64,000 nucleotides of DNA from Siniperca chuatsi (GCF_020085105.1 NC_058051.1:3182001-3246000); one strand, 5' to 3'; shown: positions 1-11,345, counted from the first letter of the stretch. Numbers and translations: made by a program. The notes: generated by a model not told the origin, from the letters alone.

Positions 1-47
1 CAAGTCACAGTCGTAGTTCACGTAGATGTCAACCACACATTGGGCAT
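1..47 (-). CDS. arfgef2: arfgef2 coding exon 12, partial
   Basis: Completes the split Asp codon and encodes [15 protein letters not shown], identical to the mammalian HUS-box region, then leaves the window. The acceptor is a C-run followed by AG at 48-49. Confidence 0.93.
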
Positions 48-3000
48 CTGGGGGGGAATGAAATGTATTACAAATGCTTGTGATCAAATGATCAATAATT
101 ACAATAATTACTTGATTTGCAGCAGCAGAAATATTTATATGTCACCAGTGGGATTTTAGAACAGTACCAGCAATGATTACAACTACAGCATAATCATAGG
201 AAGATAAGAGGCTGAAGCAGCACAAGTTTACAGAGAGGGATTTAATGCACATCTTGTTCCACCTTATTTAGATCACTGGAATAAAATTCTCACACAAGTA
301 TCATCTCCCTTGCTCAAAGAAAATAAAATCAGTTTAACAATGTATGAAACACAAGTTATTGAGGAGACTATTCTCATATCAAATCAGTGTCTAAAAAGGT
401 TCTTGTACCCTTGCGGTACAGGGCAAAAACCACAGTAATCATCAGACCAGCCGTCTCCTTCCCTCATATTTACAACTTTCATTCATGCAAACTGCATGGA
501 TGAATAAATGAGTCCCAACGTCTTGGTATTCTATGCTTGTGCGCTGTTGGACATTATAAAACTGGCAGCAGAATTCTCTATTTAATAAATGATTAAATTC
601 ATGTGAATTTTTTTTTTTAGATTCGCAAGAGAAGAGATGAGTGTCGCTTGCACTCACAATGGTCATTAATTAAGGATTCAACAGCAAATTATTTTAAAAT
701 CCATCAGTGATGCGGCCTGTGAGAGAACAGAAAACACTCTTCTTCCTTCACATCACTGAACTTGAGCAGTGATGCCACTTCCTCTCACACACCAGGGGCC
801 AAATATCGCACAGGCATTGGCTCTTTCCATAAATGTACTGTCATGTCAAATAAAGCCATCACTTTAAAGCTTGATGTATTCCATGTCTCAAAGGGGTTTA
901 GTTTGACTGTGTATGTTTAATTTTTTTGTTTTAGTTTGAGAAAAACTTTAATCAGCAGATTTGTACCTGCACAGATGCGTGTTAGTGTCTGGATGACCAT
1001 CCACTTGTGCTCAAAGGAGCTGGTCGATGTCTCCAGGATGGTCAGAAATATCTCCCGGAAAAACACCTGAGGCAAGGTGGATGAGAGGAGATGAAAGTTA
1101 TAAGTTATAAAATGTCAGTGTGACTCTTTAATCAAAAAAGCTGCACCAACATAAATGTTATAACAGAAGTGTTAAAAATATAACAACCTTAGTAAGTGTG
1201 CCAGACAAACTAACTCAGATGACACACTGTCTGCGTTCTGTACCTCAATCTGCATCTTCAGGTGGACCTTGAAGTGGGAGAGCAAGGTGAGGAAGATAGC
1301 CAGTGAGAGCTCAAAGACCTCAGGCACAGAGGAGACGCCATTTTTGGACAGCGCGACGCACAGATACTGTTTGATGGCGTTAACGAACATCTCATGAGTG
1401 CGAAACACCGGCCCGGCACCCTGCAGCACAGACAGCAGCAGCTGCAGGGAGACAATCTTGGACCGCAACTCATGGGACCTGCAGAGGAGAGGAGTTGTAT
1501 GGGCATCAGTTACACTGTATGCCTTAAATGTAAATATAAAGGAAATAGACAAAGACACTGAAGAGGTATATATAGCACCATGCTCAGTAGAGATTGATGT
1601 GCCTTAATGTCCCATTAATAAATAGTGTTCCAGTTTACTCTAAATTGAGGGAAACACAAGACACTTGGGTATAATGGTGTTTCATCAAGGTGTTTATTTA
1701 ATGTAGGCCAGACTGACTTATTTGTGAGCTTCTTTCAGGCTCAGTTTACTCTGGCCTATTCACACTGACTGGATCAGGGTCTAATGTTACAGTAACTAGA
1801 GATGACAGGGCCACACCAGAATGGAAAAGGGCAAGTTAACCTGTGGAGACTGAGATGAAGCATTGTGCGTAAGAAGAAGGCATTTATATTTATCTTGGCA
1901 AACTGTAGCATGACAAAAAAAGAGGTTGCCATGTAAAAGACACTCAGAGAAAAAGTGTAAATGACTTCTGACACATGTTCTATGGTAACATAGAACATGG
2001 AAACTTCTTACAGGAAACTTTTGCAAGTTATCGTGCATTTAGCGGTAGGGCTTGTCATATGTAAAAAAAACAAACACTCACTTTGGGTCTGGAGGTCCAT
2101 CAGCGAGGGGCTTCATGGAGAGTTTGCACAGAGAGCGGAACACCAGAAAGGCATCTTTCTGCAGGATGTGAGAGAAACGGGCGGCGTTGTGGGGTCCCTG
2201 CAGGGCCTCAGCGTCCTGAGACAGATGAAGAAAGTCAATATTACTTTTATGTCAATAATACATCCACATCAAAAAAAGGAAAGCAACAGCTCTGACTTGA
2301 CTAGCCCTCAACTGTTTCTGAGTTGGGACACTTCCACATTGATTAAGGTCTGTGGCTGAGCTCCAGATGTGTCCAAAGGAACTGAGGTTGGAGTCGAGAG
2401 AAAGTATCTCCTTTCTGCTCCTCGGGTTCACATTTATTTATCTGTCTCTGTAGCTCAACAATCTTACCAGCGGGGTAAACCTACTCCCTTAAAAGGTTTC
2501 TCATTATACTTTACTCATCACATTCTGGTTGCAGCAAAGCATTTCACTACTTACTACACTTCCATCATATTCAAAGAACTGGATTTGGCATTCTCTCCAA
2601 CCATTACAAATCTTCAACTTCTGTGTGACTGATGAGAGGAAATAAACAGTGTTGATGCTCAGTTTTGCTTGATAAAAAAATAAATGAGCAGAATAATGCT
2701 ACACAAAAGAAGTAAGCTTTCTGGCCATGTCTCACATGTGCGAAACATGTTTTCAATGTATATGCGTATATGCACACACTTACAAATGTTTGCAACATAC
2801 AAGAATAAAACATTAACTTTATACATTTTTTACAAGTTAAAATGTTATTTCCACTGTGTTTCACTCAGGCAAGCAGCACACTACTGATTAATAACTAATG
2901 TTATTAACACTGCTCACCAGCATATCTGTGGAGGAAATCGAAGAGCGGTCTTCAATGATGCCGTTCATCTGCTGACCCTCTGTTCTGGGAGCCACCTCTG

Positions 3001-6000
3001 TCTGCTCAGTGACAGGGTGGGGTGGGTGCTCACCTCCTGGAGGAGAGGCCAGAATGGACATTTTCACGACCACGAAAGAAAAACAATGTCGCCGACATGC
3101 GTATTGACATTTAGCAGAACAAAAGAGACAGACGACATAAAAGAGAGGATAACTAAAATAAAATTAGCATGTAGCATAGTTCTGACCTGTTCCACTGTGC
3201 ATCTGTGTTGGCTGTTGCTCTCCCTCCTCTCCTTCAGTCGCCGCTGACTCTGCTGGATTTGGATTGCTCTCTGGTTTGTCCCCTTTCTCAGCTGGCTGGG
3301 GTGCTGTAGGAGGTGTCTCTACACCTTCATCTTCAAAAACTGACTCTAATGCAAACAAATCAAGAGTAAGAAGAGTCATGAAGATTAAAGAAGCTATTAT
3401 ATGAAAGCTGCACAATTCTCAGTTACACCTTCAGACGTTCCTAAAAGAGTTGGAGGAAAAACAAATACAAAGATTTTCAAGATTCAATTGAATTTGACCT
3501 TTGAATTTTGAATTTAAACTGAAAGCTGGAGGTCCAAGTTGACACATACTGTACCTCTTGATGGTGTGACCTGCTCTGCGTTGCTGCCCTCAGGTTCTCC
3601 ATTGATTGATGGTGTGTCTGGTGCTTGGTCCTGGTCCAGGTCAGGGGCTGGCGGTGGGGGCGTGGAGCTGGCAGTGTTGGTGGTAGTGAGGTCTGGAGAA
3701 CTGGCTGCTGGGGACAGGGAGCTCTGGGGCTCTGGGGTAGGCGTCCGGTCAGACCGGGGGGAGCCAGACCTCAGATTACCTGGGACTGGGGACGGGTTCT
3801 GCTGGGGCAGACACAGCCGGTCCTTCTCTTGCTCCTGAGCTTCCAGAGCCTGTGGAGGCAGCAGAAGGAGAAGAGGAGCTATGTAGACAAATTTTATACA
3901 AGGGAAGTTTTTAATGGATGTAACACTAACTACATGCAGTGGTTGTACAAGTGCAGTGAATTAACATGGTTGAGTTGGTTGAGCATTGTGGAGAACTCCT
4001 GTGTTGTATACTAGTAAAACATCTGTCATATCTGATAGAAGCACCAGGTTCAAATCTTGGTGCGAGTGTCTGGCTTAACAACGCTTTCCTGGCAAATGTT
4101 ACTATCTTAGGTGCAGAAGAGAGTAGCCAGCCAGTTACAATCCACAGCAGTAGCCATAGCCATAGCCAGAGCTTGGCCTTCCTTCTCATGTTGTTGCTTT
4201 TGCGCAGCTAAGAAGTCTCTTTGTTTCGCTTCTGTTCATTAAGTATATTGCAACTTATTTTTTGATCGCCTTAATTAAAAATTCAAACGTACTGAAGTCC
4301 CTTTTGGGCCATTCAATTTCATTTAAAAACAGAGTGCAGAGGAGAAAGCAATCATTTTCCCATGTTTAGCCAAAAAGTGACCTGAGTTGTATGGACAGAT
4401 GTAACGCAGCAATGCACGGTAACAATGTTAATCTGAACTAACAGCCTGGTTTTCCATTCGTGTGAAGATAACGTTGAGCATCTGTGTGAGTGTGGCCTTA
4501 GCGGTGGTCTGGTTGATGAGGTTGCGGCTGGCCAGGTAGATGTTGTAGCAGGTCCTGACGGTAAGGAGCACCGTGCCCTCATGAATCTCTATGTGTGGGG
4601 AGGTCACCGCCGTCAGCAGGGCCTGGACAGAGAGAAAAGGAAGTCAAGAGTTATCAGACAGGATGTCCCGTTTAGAAGACGCTACTGCACCTGCTGAATC
4701 ACCATTCGACTTCCCTACTTATGTGGCACATTAAATCCACAGATGTACACTTCTCATACTCTGCTACTGTATGGTGCAGAATTCAGCTGTTTATTTCCAT
4801 TTTGACGTTACTCAAAAGATAATCTTCAAATGAAAGAAAATGTCCACAAGGTTGATTCATTTACATATTATTTTGTGTTCAAGTTTGTATTAGTCAGTCT
4901 AAATAAACTGCACTGACATTCAGGTCTCCTTCAGTGGTGAATTAAGTCAAACAGATGTTGTTAATCTGTCCTATAAATCTTTTGTCAACAGTGATAAAAC
5001 TGTGTGCTTCTTGTAACAGGAGAGACTTTGCCCTTTCCAACCAATCAGGATATGTATTCATTCTCTTCAGTAAGCAGCAGTTATGAATCATACCTACTGA
5101 ACAAACACAAGGCAAGTTAATAAGCCAAAGAATGGACAAGTTGCTGGAGTATGAATCCTGTTCAGAAAGGAAAAGGAAGAATTCAATTTATCTTTGTAGA
5201 TTTTCTGGTCTTTAGATTCATTAAGGTGCAACAAATGAAGGATGTCAGTCTATAAACCTTTCAAATCCATTTTTAGAAAAATGCTGCTAGAAGAAATTCA
5301 ATGGTTGGTTGGGTCTGGCCACAATCACAGTGAACAAAAGGTGGCTTTTGTAACAGAAAGTGCTTTTATTTTAAGCCAGAAATGTTTTTGTGATCACAGG
5401 AATCAAATAGTAAATGATGGATTTCAGTGGCTGACAATGTGATAAAGACACACACACAAGAAAGCATGGCAAGGGATACATTTATGTAGTAATATTTAAA
5501 TATTCAATATTATATAACTTTTCTTTACTTAAACTCCTTACTTAAGAACAGATATAACAAGTAGAAACTGATTGTCTCCACTAATGTGAAGCGTGACTGA
5601 AAGCTCTCGATTACGGAGGACTTAAGTGTCTCAGTCCTGACAGTTTGACCTGATTGGGTCTCAAATAAACAACACTGACAGCTGGAGGATCTGAAGGCTG
5701 CCAGATGTACGGAGAGGCGCTGGGCGTACCTTGATGATCTGTAGCTGGACTCCCTCGTCGGTCTGTGGGCCCTGGAAGCAGTTGCAGATGGTTTCCACCA
5801 GCCGGTCGATCAGCCTCTTGCCCGGGGTTCTACTGTCCGGGGCGTTGCCTGTGATGTGGCCGTACGCAATCAGCTTCTACCGTGGAAAAAGAGTGCACAG
5901 GTTATGGCGGCAGAGGTGGAGTGAGTGTGTAATACTATGAGTAGTTTGGGGTCTTTGTTTTATTCAAGAGTCATTAGGTGAGATATGATGCACAGAATTC

Positions 6001-9000
6001 ACTGCACACGTGTGATTCTGCATTTGTATGTGTGTGTGTGAGTTTAGGGTTTATTTTAGCTGCGCATGTTTGCTGTTTGTTGTGCTCAATTGTGAGTATG
6101 TGAGAAACAGAGAAATTCAGGGTTAATTTTTGTGTGTCTACAAGTGTTAAAAGGGGCACGATTTAATATTACACTTCTATAAAGTTGGGGGGCAGATTTA
6201 AAAAAAGATCAAAGGCGCAGAGCCTGAGATATCCTGACTTTTAGTGTTAAATATACTGTAGGTCAAGTCCCAAAATAATGGATCCTACATTTCCCATAAG
6301 GCGGCTCAACTGCATCCTTCGTTCGTCCCTGCCCCGTACAAACACCTGTCCCTAGTTTGAACACAGACTTTCTACTAAAACATGTGTAGTGTCCAAGCTA
6401 GAGCTTAGATGATGAGATTAGATTTACATCATCTCGGGCTGTTGTGTCAAACTCTGGAAAGCTTCCATAAGAGCAACAAAATACATAATACAACTGTTTT
6501 CAGGCCCTGAGCAGGGCTCGACAGTAATGGCTGCCAGGTTGCCATTGGCAACCGTTGTGAGAAATTGGCAACTAATTCTTAGCCTTTGGTTGCAATCAGT
6601 GGCAACCAGCAAGTTGTGCACCCCAAAATAAAATTAATACATTTTCAATATTAGTGGCGTTAGTGATATTTATAACTTGCTGTTACAGTAGCGGAACAAC
6701 GCTGCACGTGCATTTACTCACGTACGCACGGAGAAAATGGTGAAGCAAATTAAGCAACTAAAAAGGCCAGACTGGCAACCACTTTTAAAAGTTAGTGTCG
6801 AGTCCTGCTGAGAGTAGTGCTCAGTGAACTTGATATGTAAAATCAGTGGTGTGCTCCATTAATAGTAATGATAATACTAATAAACTATATTTATACAGCA
6901 TCGTTCTTCTAACAAACTTACAAAGTGCTTTACATGGGTAAACCACGATTAAAACATTACAGGACTGTAAACTGTAACAATGAGGCAAGTAAAATCAGGC
7001 TACTAAGAGTACAAAAATTAAATAAAACACTAAACAAACAAAAAAAAAAGAGGCCGCATGTGTGTGCTCCTCCAAGACTCAATTTTCCTTTTCATCAATA
7101 GCACACTGAATGTATGTATTTCATATATGTTACAATGCATCTATAATTTTGTCATCCTAAGTGTCCATATTTTAATTTCATTATGTTGGTTTATTCGGTA
7201 CACACGACATCTATTTCCTGTCTGTCCGTCCGTCCGTCCTGGGAAAGGGATCCCTCCTCTGTTGCTCTTCCTGAGGTTTCAAATTAATAATTTACTCTGA
7301 AACTCTTGCTCCAGTCTCAGTTGTGAAGCTGGTTCCGGCTGAACCGAAGCCATAGTTACCGGCTGAAGCGGCTCTGTTTTGGATCACACTACCTTGCTCA
7401 TCAGGACCCGCCCTACTCTGCTTCTGATTGGCTAGTAGTCCTTACCTAGGTACTGCACATGTGCAACTCCCAACAAAGATCGAATAGAAGTGGGATGCCT
7501 CACTCGGTAGCTAAAGACACAGGGTGAAAAGAGGTGCTGCAGCAATGTGCAGTATGAGAAAAATATGGTGTTTTTTGAAAATTAAACCATGTCAACCTAT
7601 TCTGATACAACCCCAAAATAAAATTATGAACCTGAAAATGAGCGGGCGGGGGGGGGGGTTTCAATATTCTGAATCGAGGATTTATGATTTGTGATATTGG
7701 GCTATATAAATAAAATTGACTTGACATGTACATGATATATTAAAACAAATGTGAACACACAAGTGTAGCTAGTACCCAAAGCTACTTAAAGATTAAAGGA
7801 TGGAGTGTGTGCATGTGTGTGGAATGTAGAACCATTGTTCTAGGTGCACATCAGATGTGTGAAACAGGTGTAGCAAGCTTGCTACTCACCCCCCCCCAAT
7901 GAAGGAAGCGGAAGCAGTTGAGTTTATTTGATTGTAATCATGTGTGTTTGTGTGTGAGGCAGTGAATTTTAACCTGCAGACAGTCCAAAGAGGTGCTAAC
8001 TATCCGGGGGGACTTTGACTGACAGGCCAACTCGAAGGGCAGCACATATTTGTCAGCCTCGATGTAGTTGGTTCTGGGTGGGACCACTGTGCCATCCCTG
8101 CAGGGATGAGAGGAGAGCAAAGAGCTGTGTGAACTAGAAAAGCCCCAATGGCAGCAGCTTGCTATAAACACACTGTTTGTTCATATAAAAAAACACTAAA
8201 GGTCCCACTGAAACGTAATGATAACTCCAGTAGATGATAGATAAAGTGCTGTGTAAAACATTTTACTGTACATCTTTACACTGCACATACATTTAAAGCG
8301 CAAATTATGATTTGTGATATTGGGTTATATAAATAAAATTGACAGAATTTTACAGAGCATTTAAGCTTTAGGTTACCTTAGAAAAGCATAATGGTAAATC
8401 GTTAAATAAGGACTTGCCTAAAGCAGCAGATATATTACCTGAAGGCTGTTTGAAGTGCTGCTGATATACACCAAAGTAGCAGTTATAAAAGCAAAAAATC
8501 TCTTTAGTCACAAATCACAGTGAGCAGCTGGGGTTTACTGCAGACTGCTTCAGGGCAAACCTTACCTCAGCTTCTTGCCTCACATCGCAAGAAAAGGAAA
8601 AAAAGCACAAATCTACTGCTGTGCCTTCATTCATTCATTCATTCATTCAGGGAAAAAGGTACGTGCATAACAATACTTACTTTTGTTTTTCAAGCTCTGC
8701 CTTGATTTCATCTATGGAGGGAGACACAGGAGATTAAATGTTAATGAAGTCTGAACTTTGACCCTTACAGCTGTGTGACATGATTTGACTCTGGGGGTTA
8801 CTGGGCCAATCACAAATCTGACTGCAGTAGGATGTGTTGTTTGTTTCCGTGCATTTTAGTTGGTAGACAAGACAACATGTTACTGGTCAAAGTATACTAT
8901 TGTATATTGAGCAGGATTAATCTGAGACTACCCGTATACATTATTGCTAATCACATTTGGTTCAACTTGAGAGCCTCCTTCTCTACATCATCATTCCCAT

Positions 9001-10760
9001 CTAAATCAATTTCTTTATGATTTTTTATCCAACATTGATCTGTCCAAAGCTGTACAAACACTACTCAGCTACACCTGGCATTCAGCCAGATGTGATCAAC
9101 CAAATCAATTAGATTCACACACAATGTGGTAGCGAATATTACTAAACCCAAGTCTTGCAAACTCTCCATATCACAGGGCTACACAGAGGAAATTAGCTTG
9201 TGCAATATTCACCAAAAATGTCACAATCGCTGTTATATGCATAACTACCAGGAATGTAATGCCCTGTCCTTTCATGTAACACAAACGTGAGCTCAGTTCC
9301 TTTCTCCGTAGTGTATAAATTAGCACTGGACCTAAAAATACAAAAAGGTATAAATAATACGCTATTTTTATTTAGTCGCCAGGCTAAGCTCTGGTGTTTC
9401 ACTTAAAAACAGCCATTAACAACTAATCTCTCTTTCCACTGCACTCGTATTTAATCATAGAGACAACAGATGACAAAGGCCTGCAATCCACAGCATAAAA
9501 ACCTTGATATCTGAACAGAGAAACAAGCACTTGGGAAAGATGAGATGTTCTTGAAGCTTGCATGAAGTTTACCAAAAACATCAGTCAGTACGACAATGGG
9601 ACACACACACAAAATAGCCTACGATGGTAGTGTTGTGTTCTACTGGTATCATGAATAATGAGAGAGTGTCACTGGCGGACAGAGAGCAGACAAAGGCGCT
9701 CTAACACACTGACCTGTTTGCCCACCTCTCAGTAACATTTATTTCTTTGCAGGATATCCTGAGGTCCAACAGCCTAACTGTACCTTAATAATGAAGCACA
9801 CCTTCTTGGATGCCAATTTCTCAATCACCTGCACGACGACTGAGAGAGAGGCACTGTGCAAAAAACACCCTCAAATACCTACTAATTGCATCTGAGCAGT
9901 ACCAGTCCACTGTCTGAGGATCACAAGCTTTTAAACCTCTATACCAACAAGATATAGTGCAGCCATTTTTTCAGCTGTCACAACAACATGACAAGCAGGT
10001 GGGTGCACACACACACATGAGCAGGGCAGCTGGAGCTGAAATATAAACAGCAATACCACAATGAAGTGAACAGCCTGGTGTGTGTGTAACACTATCCGTG
10101 ATTGTGATTGAATGGAAAAGCACGGACGTCAGAGTATCCTGGAGTTAGATAGCCTGTGTGTCTGGGTGCAGAGCAGGACTGGGCTGTCTGGCTGAGTGAC
10201 AGTGCTACGTACAACACTGGGATTGGTCTGTTTAGCTAGCTAACCTAGCCCTAACTAGCTAGCGACGGATACCTATTAGCTTGTTTACCTGCCGACGCTG
10301 ACAGTGATGGTGGTGGTGGTGTGAATGCAGGTTGTTTGCATTGCAGAATTAACAATAAGATGTGAAAGTGATGCCAATACACAATTAGCTTACACTACCT
10401 GCAAACGTCAGCTGAACAGACGACGAAGGCCATTCACATGCTAACGCTAACGCTAGCTAACTGGGTAGCTCTCCCCCTGTCTCTCTTTAAGAAGCCAGAC
10501 GCGGCCGAAATGTTTCAGTGAAGCACTACATAAAACCCGGGGCTCGGCAAAAACCAGCATACAAAACAAACCCACTCACCAAGCGCCACCTGACAGGCTT
10601 TGCGCAGCTGGCCGTGCTGGGTCCTCTTCACCTCCTTATCCGAGAGGATTTTCTCCAGCGCCCTAGACAGAAACATGCTCTTAGTTTTACTGTTTTCTGC
10701 CTTCGACTGCGAGTGCTGCTGCTGCTGCTGCTGTGATGGCCGGTGTTGTTGTTGCTGCAT
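1..10760 (-). CDS. arfgef2: BIG2 (brefeldin A-inhibited ARF guanine-nucleotide exchange factor 2), 5' part, 12 exons, runs off the left edge
   Basis: BIG2 is a large Sec7-family exchange factor that loads GTP on ARF1/ARF3 at the trans-Golgi and recycling endosomes. Exons in transcript order: 10580-10760, 8681-8711, 7974-8097, 5730-5876, 4443-4622, 3555-3849, 3187-3345, 2918-3036, 2082-2215, 1244-1478, 967-1066, <1-47. All join in phase and give about 584 residues. They cover the N-terminal DCB dimerisation region (about residues 28-220, with [13 protein letters not shown] and SLDCLQ), a poorly conserved acidic/proline linker (about 222-412) and the HUS region (from about 425, with [20 protein letters not shown]). 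The Sec7 catalytic domain would lie beyond the left edge. The N-terminus reads [14 protein letters not shown], close to human BIG2 and distinct from BIG1, so I call paralogue 2. An in-frame TGA at 10788-10790 and a G at -3 support the ATG at 10760. A Gln-rich extension precedes the conserved start. Confidence 0.95.
48..966. other. arfgef2 intron 11
   Basis: About 0.9 kb of AT-rich sequence with ordinary splice ends. I see no coding, RNA or repeat feature in it. The short 74-codon minus frame at 442-666 has no family resemblance. Confidence 0.7.
967..1066 (-). CDS. arfgef2: arfgef2 coding exon 11 (HUS)
   Basis: Residues 536-568 ([20 protein letters not shown] to TRICA). Acceptor CTCAG, donor GTACAA, ends with one base of the following Asp codon. 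Confidence 0.94.
1244..1478 (-). CDS. arfgef2: arfgef2 coding exon 10 (HUS)
   Basis: Residues 457-535, [19 protein letters not shown] through HLKMQIE. Nearly identical to mammalian BIG1/BIG2. Acceptor CTGCAG, donor GTACAG. Confidence 0.95.
2082..2215 (-). CDS. arfgef2: arfgef2 coding exon 9 (start of HUS)
   Basis: Residues 413-456 ([20 protein letters not shown] to LADGPPDP). Acceptor CTCAG, donor GTGAGT. Contains the highly conserved [17 protein letters not shown]. Confidence 0.94.
2918..3036 (-). CDS. arfgef2: arfgef2 coding exon 8
   Basis: Residues 373-412, ending [17 protein letters not shown]. This parallels the human BIG2 stretch NGIADDRQSLSSADNLE, which marks the end of the linker. 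Acceptor CTCCAG, donor GTGAGC, ends in phase 0. Confidence 0.9.
3187..3345 (-). CDS. arfgef2: arfgef2 coding exon 7 (acidic linker)
   Basis: Residues 320-372 with both flanking codons split. Sequence is Glu/Pro rich ([13 protein letters not shown]...). Acceptor TTAG, donor GTCAGA. Phase 1 at both ends matches exons 6 and 8. Confidence 0.82.
3555..3849 (-). CDS. arfgef2: arfgef2 coding exon 6 (variable linker)
   Basis: Residues 222-319, starting [11 protein letters not shown] and then rich in Pro, Ser, Thr and Asp. Acceptor CCACAG, donor GTACAG, ends with one base of the next codon. Low conservation is expected between DCB and HUS; assignment rests on phase and position. Confidence 0.85.
4443..4622 (-). 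CDS. arfgef2: arfgef2 coding exon 5
   Basis: Residues 162-221 ([16 protein letters not shown] to TRMENQA). The human exon equivalent ends at ...ENQ. Here a GT donor (GTTAGT) lies only after an extra GCT codon. Ending exactly after the Gln codon would require a GC donor (start 4446). Either choice keeps the frame; I use the GT donor. Confidence 0.88.
4623..5729. other. arfgef2 intron 4
   Basis: About 1.1 kb of AT-rich intron between coding exons 4 and 5. Nothing recognisable apart from the splice sites. Confidence 0.65.
5730..5876 (-). CDS. arfgef2: arfgef2 coding exon 4
   Basis: A 147-nt phase 0-0 exon, residues 113-161 ([15 protein letters not shown] to GVQLQIIK). Acceptor GTAG, donor GTACGC. 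Strongly conserved DCB segment. Confidence 0.94.
6512..6807. mobile_element. hAT-like MITE in arfgef2 intron 3
   Basis: The left end begins CAGGGCTCGACAGTAATG and the right end finishes AAAAGTTAGTGTCGAGTCCTG. Reverse-complementing the right end gives CAGGACTCGACACTAAC, so the ends are imperfect terminal inverted repeats of hAT type (CAGGG...). The body repeats a GGCAAC motif. No transposase frame and no clean 8-bp target duplication are visible. About 296 bp. Confidence 0.7.
6850..7060. repeat. Retroposon-like dispersed repeat fragment
   Basis: Contains TTTATACAGC and ACAAAGTGCTTTACA wording that recurs in many fish dispersed repeats, then an A-rich end near 7037-7050. Class not determined; recognised from memory of fish genomes only. 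Confidence 0.35.
7677..7730 (+). repeat. Retroposon 3'-tail copy 1
   Basis: Carries ATGATTTGTGATATTGGG followed by CTATATAAATAAAATTGAC. Nearly the same word recurs at 8306-8343. This is a common 3' end of fish non-LTR elements and contains an AATAAA. Confidence 0.5.
7974..8097 (-). CDS. arfgef2: arfgef2 coding exon 3
   Basis: Residues 72-112, ending [13 protein letters not shown]. Acceptor CTGCAG; the donor reads GTTAAA, weak at +4 to +6 positions. Part of the DCB domain. Confidence 0.93.
8306..8345 (+). repeat. Retroposon 3'-tail copy 2
   Basis: Repeats the copy-1 word ATGATTTGTGATATTGGG, then TTATATAAATAAAATTGAC, about 620 bp downstream in arfgef2 intron 2. Confidence 0.5.
8626..8649. repeat. 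(ATTC)n microsatellite
   Basis: Six tandem copies of the tetranucleotide TTCA/ATTC, just downstream of the exon 2 donor in arfgef2 intron 2. Confidence 0.9.
8681..8711 (-). CDS. arfgef2: arfgef2 coding exon 2 (31-nt microexon)
   Basis: Completes codon 61 (Asp) and encodes EIKAELEKQ plus two bases of the next Lys. The flanks are ATAG acceptor and GTAAGT donor. The peptide matches the DEIKAEIEKQ segment of vertebrate BIG2. It is too short to appear as an independent reading frame. Confidence 0.9.
8712..10579. other. arfgef2 intron 1
   Basis: About 1.9 kb, AT-rich, becoming more CpG-rich toward exon 1 (repeated GCTAGC/CTAACG words at 10230-10460). No coding feature seen. Confidence 0.65.
10580..10760 (-). 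CDS. arfgef2: arfgef2 coding exon 1
   Basis: Residues 1-60 plus the first base of codon 61. The donor is GTGAGT (ACTCAC at 10574-10579). It opens with an interrupted glutamine run (4 then 7 Gln, CAA/CAG coded) before the conserved [19 protein letters not shown] segment. An internal ATG at codon 29 matches the core of the family. Confidence 0.93.
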
Positions 10761-10885
10761 CTCTCGGGTCTTGATACCGCTCCTCTCTCAGGCCGTCATC
10801 TTCGGCCTGGCCCTGCGAATAAGCAGGTGACAAGTAAAGCTAACGAAAGCCAGGCTATCGATGTCAGTCCAGTAGAGTTGCTACC

Positions 10886-10903
10886 TCAGCTCAGCGCCGC
10901 CAT
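10886..10903 (-). CDS. Mini-uORF in the arfgef2 5' leader (5 codons)
   Basis: On the minus strand ATGGCGGCGCTGAGCTGA encodes MAALS and stops. It lies 123 nt before the main start and is not in frame with it. Whether it is in the mRNA depends on the true cap site, which I place near 10.9 kb only by inference from the flanking motifs. If transcribed it would be the first AUG met by scanning ribosomes. Confidence 0.4.
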   Translation of the reverse strand: MAALS

Positions 10904-10905
10904 GC
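10894..10905 (-). promoter_or_regulatory. YY1-type motif in arfgef2 promoter
   Basis: Minus-strand GCATGGCGGCGC contains the ATGGCGGC core used by YY1 close to or just after transcription starts of many housekeeping genes. It overlaps the mini-uORF start. Confidence 0.45.
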
Positions 10906-10919
10906 TGGTTACACGTCAT

Positions 10920-10929
10920 GTCACGTGAC
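10920..10929. promoter_or_regulatory. CLEAR-type palindrome GTCACGTGAC in arfgef2 promoter
   Basis: A perfect 10-bp palindrome with E-box core CACGTG. This extended form is the preferred site of TFEB/TFE3 (CLEAR element) and also suits USF/MITF. It sits about 160 bp before the arfgef2 ATG and about 20 bp upstream of the YY1-type motif. Binding is inferred from sequence only. Confidence 0.5.
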
Positions 10930-11339
10930 TCTCAGCTGTCTGGGTTTTGACCACAGCACCCTGAGGCGTAGGTAACCTCCCAAATGGGGTCAGATAGCCA
11001 CATAGTTAACTCACAGACATCGATACGTCGTCTGCCGCCGACTTTGTAAAAACGTGTCCGGTTAAATGACCACAGAGGAGCTCTGAACGTTTCGCGAGCT
11101 GAGCAACAGTTCACCGTTTTCACCGATGTGGCAAATCAAGCGCTCCCACGGAAAAGAAACACTGTTCCTGAAATGTTCTGCAGATGGCACTAAAGCACCA
11201 CATTTAAGTTAAACTTGCTCGGTTTGTCTGCTATACTTCATGAGCTACCAAAGAACAGGTACAGTAATATAAGCTTTACATTCACAGCTGTTTCTACACA
11301 TTGACAGACACCCAACAAATGAAGATTGCTACATATTAG
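10930..11339. other. Intergenic gap between arfgef2 promoter and pard6b 3' end
   Basis: About 0.4 kb. The first 200 bp continue the CpG-containing arfgef2 promoter region, the rest is AT-rich. No gene seen. Confidence 0.6.
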
Positions 11340-11345
11340 TTTATT
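11340..11345 (-). terminator. Candidate pard6b poly(A) signal AATAAA
   Basis: TTTATT on the plus strand. A second AATAAA lies 47 bp upstream at 11387-11392. Chosen because sequence beyond it becomes the arfgef2 promoter. No transcript evidence. Confidence 0.35.
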
